NCBI GenBank assembly: GCA_001796995.1
Contig: MGOB01000100.1
Location: forward strand, 20,773-28,869
DNA length: 8,097 nt
DNA from: Chloroflexi bacterium RBG_16_68_14
Lineage (GTDB): Bacteria; Chloroflexota; Dehalococcoidia; DSTF01; RBG-16-68-14
Reading direction: 5' to 3'
Position numbers and translations under genes: made by a program. Positions within the stretch are counted from its first letter, which is position 1. Each line of letters starts with the position of its first letter. The notes under the pieces were generated by a model. That model did not search any database. It was not told the origin of the DNA and worked only from the letters and a program-made list of their open reading frames with translations. Of the stretch, positions 5,057 through 8,097 are shown one piece after another.

Positions 5057-5063
5057 AAGGAGG
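5057..5063 (+). promoter_or_regulatory. Ribosome binding site that decides the start
   Basis: AAGGAGG is a full Shine-Dalgarno match, 9 bases before the GTG at 5073. No such site precedes the ATG at 5040. It can partly pair with CCTCC at 5065-5069, so the site may be slightly occluded. Confidence 0.75.
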
Positions 5064-5072
5064 GCCTCCCCC

Positions 5073-6737
5073 GTGACCGCGCCCGCCAGGGAGCCGCTAC
5101 TTGCCCCCGATTCCTTCCCCGTCCGGTGGCCGGACCCGACCAGGCAGTCCCTCTACTGGATCTGGGACCAGGTGCACCATCCCCACCCCAACACGCCCCT
5201 GACCGCCACTTTCGAGGCGCCCGCCTTCAGCGAGGGCACCACCCGCGGCTTCCAGGCCCTGGCCATCCCCATCACCTACCACACGATTGTCGTCAACGGC
5301 TACTGGTACGACGCCATGGAGTTCCTGGAAGAGACGCAGGAGTTCCCACCCCCCTGGTGGCCGGAGGTGGAGCAGGAGTTCCTGCGCCGCCTGCCCGCCC
5401 TCACCCAGACCTGGGAGCGGGAGTACCTGCCCGAGGTGGAGGCGGCCAACCGGCGCCTGCGCGACTTCGACTACACCGGCGCGCCGACGCCGGAGCTGCT
5501 CTCGTTCGTCGACGAAGCCCAACGGCTGCGGGTGCGGGTCTGGGACCTGCACATGCAGGCGGTGATCCCGGTCATCGGCGCTGCCAGCAGGTTCAGCGAG
5601 CTGTACGAAGAGTTGTTGGGCAAGCCGGCCAGCGGTGAGCCGTACCGCATGCTCCAGGGCTTCGAGAACCTGACGGTGGAGTCGGGCAAGGCGCTCTGGC
5701 GGCTCAGCCGGCGCGCCCTGGCCCAGCCGTCGGTCGCCCGCCTCATCGCGGAGACGCCGGTCGAGCGGCTGCCGGAGGAATTCCGCCGTTCGCCCGAAGG
5801 TCGCGCCTTCCAGGAGGAGTTCCAGCGCTATATCGAGCAGTACGGCTGGCGCAGCGACGCCTTCGAGCTGGCCGACCCGTCCTGGGTGGAGGACCCCGCC
5901 ATCCCCCTCACCACGCTACGGGCGCTCCTTCACGCCCCGGACGAGGCCGACCCGGCCCTCCAGGAGGAGCGCTCCCGAAAGGAGCGGGAACGCCTGGTGC
6001 AGGAGACGCTGCGCCGGCTGGACGGCCACGAGGGCAAGCCGCTCTTCGAGCTGATGCTCGGCGTCACGCAGCAGTACCTGCCCATCCAGGAGAACCACAA
6101 CTTCTACATCGACCAGATGAACACCGTGCTCCTGCGCCGCCCCTTCCTGGAGCTGGGCCGCCGCCTGACCGAGGCCGGCGCCATCGCCGAGCGCGACGAC
6201 GTCTTTTACCTCCGGCGCGAGGAGCTCGCCGAGGCGGCGATGCATCCTTCGGGACGCGACTGGGCGGCCCCGGTCATCGAGCGGCGCGCGGAACGAGAGC
6301 GCTGGGCCGCCATCGTGCCGCCTCAGGAGCTGGGTACGCCGCTGCCCCAGGGCGTGGGCGACAACCCGCTCGCCACCGCCTTCTTCGGCGCCCGGCCGGA
6401 GCGATCCCGGGACCCAAGGGTGATCAACGGCATCGGCGCCTCGGCGGGCACGGTGACCGCCACCGCGCGCGTGGTCCGTTCCCTGGCCGAGGCGGGCAAG
6501 CTCCAGCCCGGCGACGCCCTGGTCTGCGAGATGACCATGCCGGCCTGGACGCCCCTCTTCGCCAGCGTCTCCGCCGTGGTGACCGACTCCGGCGGCGTGC
6601 TGTCGCACTGCGCTATCGTGGCGCGAGAGTACCGCGTGCCGTGCGTCGTGGGCACTCAGATCGGCACGCAGGTGCTGAAGGACGGCCAGCGCATCACCGT
6701 GGATGGCGCGCAAGGCATCGTGCGCATCGAGGGGTAG
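5073..6737 (+). CDS. PEP-utilizer/rifampin phosphotransferase-like protein lacking the ATP-grasp domain
   Basis: A 554-residue protein made of the middle and C-terminal parts of a PEP-synthase/rifampin-phosphotransferase-type enzyme. Family-like landmarks are GYWYDAMEF near residue 76, YGWRSDAFELADPSWVEDP at 257-275 (relatives read YGHR...E.D...PRW.EDP), DDVFYL at 375-380, and the swivelling phosphohistidine domain from about 453. That domain has GIGASAGTVTATARVV, MTMPAWTPLF and TDSGGVLSHCAIVAREYRV with the carrier histidine at 512. The N-terminal ATP-binding half (about 300 residues) is absent: the protein has its own promoter and ribosome site, and no ATP-grasp frame precedes it, so this is not a truncation in the window. 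Split systems such as phenylphosphate synthase supply the ATP-binding part from a separate gene, but none is seen here. Substrate is unknown. A DUF72 gene follows after 28 bases. Confidence 0.88.
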   Translation: MTAPAREPLLAPDSFPVRWPDPTRQSLYWIWDQVHHPHPNTPLTATFEAPAFSEGTTRGFQALAIPITYHTIVVNGYWYDAMEFLEETQEFPPPWWPEVEQEFLRRLPALTQTWEREYLPEVEAANRRLRDFDYTGAPTPELLSFVDEAQRLRVRVWDLHMQAVIPVIGAASRFSELYEELLGKPASGEPYRMLQGFENLTVESGKALWRLSRRALAQPSVARLIAETPVERLPEEFRRSPEGRAFQEEFQRYIEQYGWRSDAFELADPSWVEDPAIPLTTLRALLHAPDEADPALQEERSRKERERLVQETLRRLDGHEGKPLFELMLGVTQQYLPIQENHNFYIDQMNTVLLRRPFLELGRRLTEAGAIAERDDVFYLRREELAEAAMHPSGRDWAAPVIERRAERERWAAIVPPQELGTPLPQGVGDNPLATAFFGARPERSRDPRVINGIGASAGTVTATARVVRSLAEAGKLQPGDALVCEMTMPAWTPLFASVSAVVTDSGGVLSHCAIVAREYRVPCVVGTQIGTQVLKDGQRITVDGAQGIVRIEG

Positions 6738-6765
6738 CGGCGCTGATCGCCGACGGATCTTCTCC

Positions 6766-7680
6766 ATGACCGCCCGCATCCTGGTTGGCACCTGCTCCTG
6801 GGCCGACAAGACCCTGGTCGAGTGCGGCCGCTTCTACCCGCCCCAGCTCAAGACCGCCGAGGAGCGCCTCCGCTTCTACGCCGATGAGTTCCCGCTGGTG
6901 GAGGTGGACAGCTCCTACTACGGCCTGCCGTCGGAGCGCAACGCCGCCCTCTGGGTGGAGCGCACCCCACCCCACTTCACCTTCGACGTGAAGGCCTTCC
7001 GGCTGATGACCCAGCACCCCACGCCGCCCAGCACCCTCCCCAAGGACCTGCGCGAGACGCTGCCGGCCCCACTCAGGGAGAAGCCCAACCTGTACCCTCG
7101 CGACCTGCCCCGCGAGGTGGTCGATGAGGTCTGGCAGCGCTTCGAGAGCGCCCTCCTCCCCCTGGACAGCGCCGGCAAGCTGGGCGTGGTCGTCCTCCAG
7201 TTCCCGCCCTGGTTCCTGCCCGGCCCGGAGAACCGCGACTACCTCCTGGAGGCGCAGGCGCGCCTGCCCCAGTACCGCATCGCCGTGGAGTTCCGCAACG
7301 GGCGCTGGCTCTCGGAGCGGAACGCGGAGCGCACCTTCCGCTTCCTGCGCGACCACCGCCTGCCCTTCGTCTGCGTCGATGAGCCGCAGGGCTTCCCCAA
7401 CAGCGTGCCGCCCCTGGCCGAGGCCACCGCCGACATCGCCCTGGTCCGCTTCCACGGCCGCAACGCCGCCACCTGGGCCCAGCGCGGCCTCTCCCCCGCC
7501 GAGCGCTTCGATTGGCTCTACAGCGAAGAGGAACTGCGCGAGTGGGTGCCCCGCGTCGAGGGCCTGGCGCGGGAGACGCGGGAGGTGCACCTGCTCATGA
7601 ACAACTGTCGCGAGGACAAGGCGGTGCTGGGCGCCCGCCAGCTCCAGCTCCTGCTCCACCTGCCGGAACGCGGGGGCTAG
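6766..7680 (+). CDS. DUF72 (YecE-like) family protein
   Basis: A 304-residue soluble protein of the DUF72 family, TIM-barrel-like proteins with no settled function. Conserved blocks: ILVGTCSWADKT (5-16), FYPPQL (23-28), FPLVEVDSSYYGLPS (42-56), FTFDVKAFRLMTQH (71-84), LGVVVLQFPPWF (139-150), YRIAVEFRNGRWL (170-182), VRFHGRNAATW (227-237) and the C-terminal MNNCREDKAVLGARQL (278-293). The length is somewhat above that of shorter members. The ATG at 6766 is chosen because the conserved N-terminal strand begins right after it; the ribosome site is weak (ACGGAT). It lies 28 bases after the PEP-utilizer stop on the same strand with no promoter between, so the two are probably co-transcribed. Its stop overlaps the stop of the opposite-strand gene. 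Confidence 0.93.
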   Translation: MTARILVGTCSWADKTLVECGRFYPPQLKTAEERLRFYADEFPLVEVDSSYYGLPSERNAALWVERTPPHFTFDVKAFRLMTQHPTPPSTLPKDLRETLPAPLREKPNLYPRDLPREVVDEVWQRFESALLPLDSAGKLGVVVLQFPPWFLPGPENRDYLLEAQARLPQYRIAVEFRNGRWLSERNAERTFRFLRDHRLPFVCVDEPQGFPNSVPPLAEATADIALVRFHGRNAATWAQRGLSPAERFDWLYSEEELREWVPRVEGLARETREVHLLMNNCREDKAVLGARQLQLLLHLPERGG

Positions 7681-8097
7681 TCCGCGCGCTCCGCCGCCTC
7701 CACTGACGGGTCGACCGCAGGCGCTACCGTCGCCTCCGGTGCCGGCCGCTCCAGCGCCCAGAGCCGCACCTGCTGCCAGACGCGGCGCTCCCGCCAGAGG
7801 AAGACGGCGCCGATGACGATGGGCGTCAGGTAGAAGATGGCGTGCGCAACCAGGGCGAAGCTGGCTGCCGGGTCGCGGTTCACGTCGAAGACGTTCACCA
7901 GCGATTCGATAGCGATGGCGTGGTACACACCGATGTAGCCCGGCGACGACGGCACCACCATCCCCAGCGCGGTGGCGGCCATGACGAAGATGCCGGCGGT
8001 GAACGACAGCTCCAGGTTGAAGGCCCGCAGGACGACGAACACCAGGACGGCCGAGGTGAGCCAGGAGGCCGCTGACCAGGCGACGGCCTGCGCCAGC
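7677..8097 (-). CDS. Flippase-like/LPG synthase transmembrane-region protein, C-terminal part
   Basis: The last 139 residues of an integral membrane protein whose start lies beyond the right edge; the frame is open from 8096 to TAG at 7677-7679. It shows about four hydrophobic segments: AVAWSAASWLTSAVLVFVVLRAF, then AGIFVMAATALGMVV, a segment around AIAIESLVNVF, and ALVAHAIFYLTPIVIGAVFLW. The diagnostic loop is VPSSPGYIGVYHAIAIESL, matching the PxSPGgxG motif of the lysylphosphatidylglycerol synthase transmembrane (UPF0104/AglD-like) family. Such proteins move or modify lipids or lipid-linked sugars. An Ala/Pro/Glu-rich, probably disordered tail ends the chain (RPAPEATVAPAVDPSVEAAERAD region). 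A GTG at 8042 is internal and not the start. Whether a catalytic aminoacyltransferase domain exists cannot be told; none follows at the C-terminus, which favours a flippase-like protein. Confidence 0.88.
   Translation of the reverse strand, partial: LAQAVAWSAASWLTSAVLVFVVLRAFNLELSFTAGIFVMAATALGMVVPSSPGYIGVYHAIAIESLVNVFDVNRDPAASFALVAHAIFYLTPIVIGAVFLWRERRVWQQVRLWALERPAPEATVAPAVDPSVEAAERAD

Larger units (their letters stand above)
4762..5072. other. Divergent intergenic region
   Basis: This 311-base stretch separates the minus-strand membrane operon from the plus-strand PEP-utilizer gene. It holds the ribosome site of the 72-residue gene (4767-4775), a palindrome in an AT-rich patch (4876-4891), a good rightward promoter (5012-5041) and the ribosome site at 5057-5063. 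Reading frames through 4874-5040 look like chance and match no family. No RNA gene is recognised. Confidence 0.6.

Noticed and set aside
5040..5072. ATG at 5040 as the PEP-utilizer start
   Set aside because: It lies inside the predicted -10, has no ribosome site, and encodes a PPRRRRASP stretch. The GTG at 5073 has AAGGAGG at 9 bases.
4874..5638. 254-residue plus-strand frame
   Set aside because: It overlaps the PEP-utilizer gene in another phase and has a Pro/Arg/Ala-rich composition with no motif.
5916..6809. 297-residue minus-strand frame
   Set aside because: Antisense shadow of the PEP-utilizer gene; no recognisable domain.
6694..7659. 321-residue minus-strand frame
   Set aside because: Antisense shadow of the DUF72 gene, whose conserved blocks are clear on the plus strand.

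Overview
The window is GC-rich chromosomal DNA, densely packed with genes on both strands. The best guess for the host is a Chloroflexota bacterium of a Dehalococcoidia-like lineage. This is an inference from the wording of the LexA helix-turn-helix (SSTSVVDYNL), a Gram-positive-type SOS box, GTG starts with strong Shine-Dalgarno sites, and interspersed palindromes of the GGACAGGCY...RGCCTGTCC type. No rRNA, tRNA, CRISPR array, integrase or transposase is visible.

Layout. 1-177: the last 58 codons of an ABC-F ATPase. 178-546: a gap holding one probable small two-helix membrane protein on the minus strand (263-427) and a double palindrome (493-531). 547-1811: a two-gene plus-strand unit, a 78-residue membrane protein overlapping holA (DNA polymerase III delta) by one base. 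1836-1921: a compound palindromic element between convergent genes. 1952-2935 (minus): a lone peptide-transporter ATPase of the DppD/OppD type. 3103-3744 (minus): lexA, with a complete regulatory region (TTGACA, 17-base spacer, TATCGT, and a GAAC-N4-GTTC operator at the transcription start). 3918-4761 (minus): a two-gene membrane operon, a 72-residue protein and a DoxX-family protein that overlap by 14 bases. 5012-7680 (plus): a promoter, a stand-alone PEP-utilizer/rifampin-phosphotransferase-like protein without the ATP-grasp half, then a DUF72 (YecE-like) protein. 7677-8097 (minus): the C-terminal part of a flippase-like/LPG-synthase-type membrane protein. It meets the DUF72 gene at a shared CTAG that supplies both stop codons.

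How it fits together. The window mixes housekeeping functions (replication clamp loading, SOS control, peptide uptake, translation-associated ATPase) with poorly characterised membrane and enzyme genes. The clearest regulatory circuit is LexA autorepression. The most interesting biology is the orphan phosphohistidine-domain enzyme paired with DUF72, and the family of palindromes with a two-base centre that recurs between genes and possibly once inside holA. I see no convincing defence island or other large new system here.
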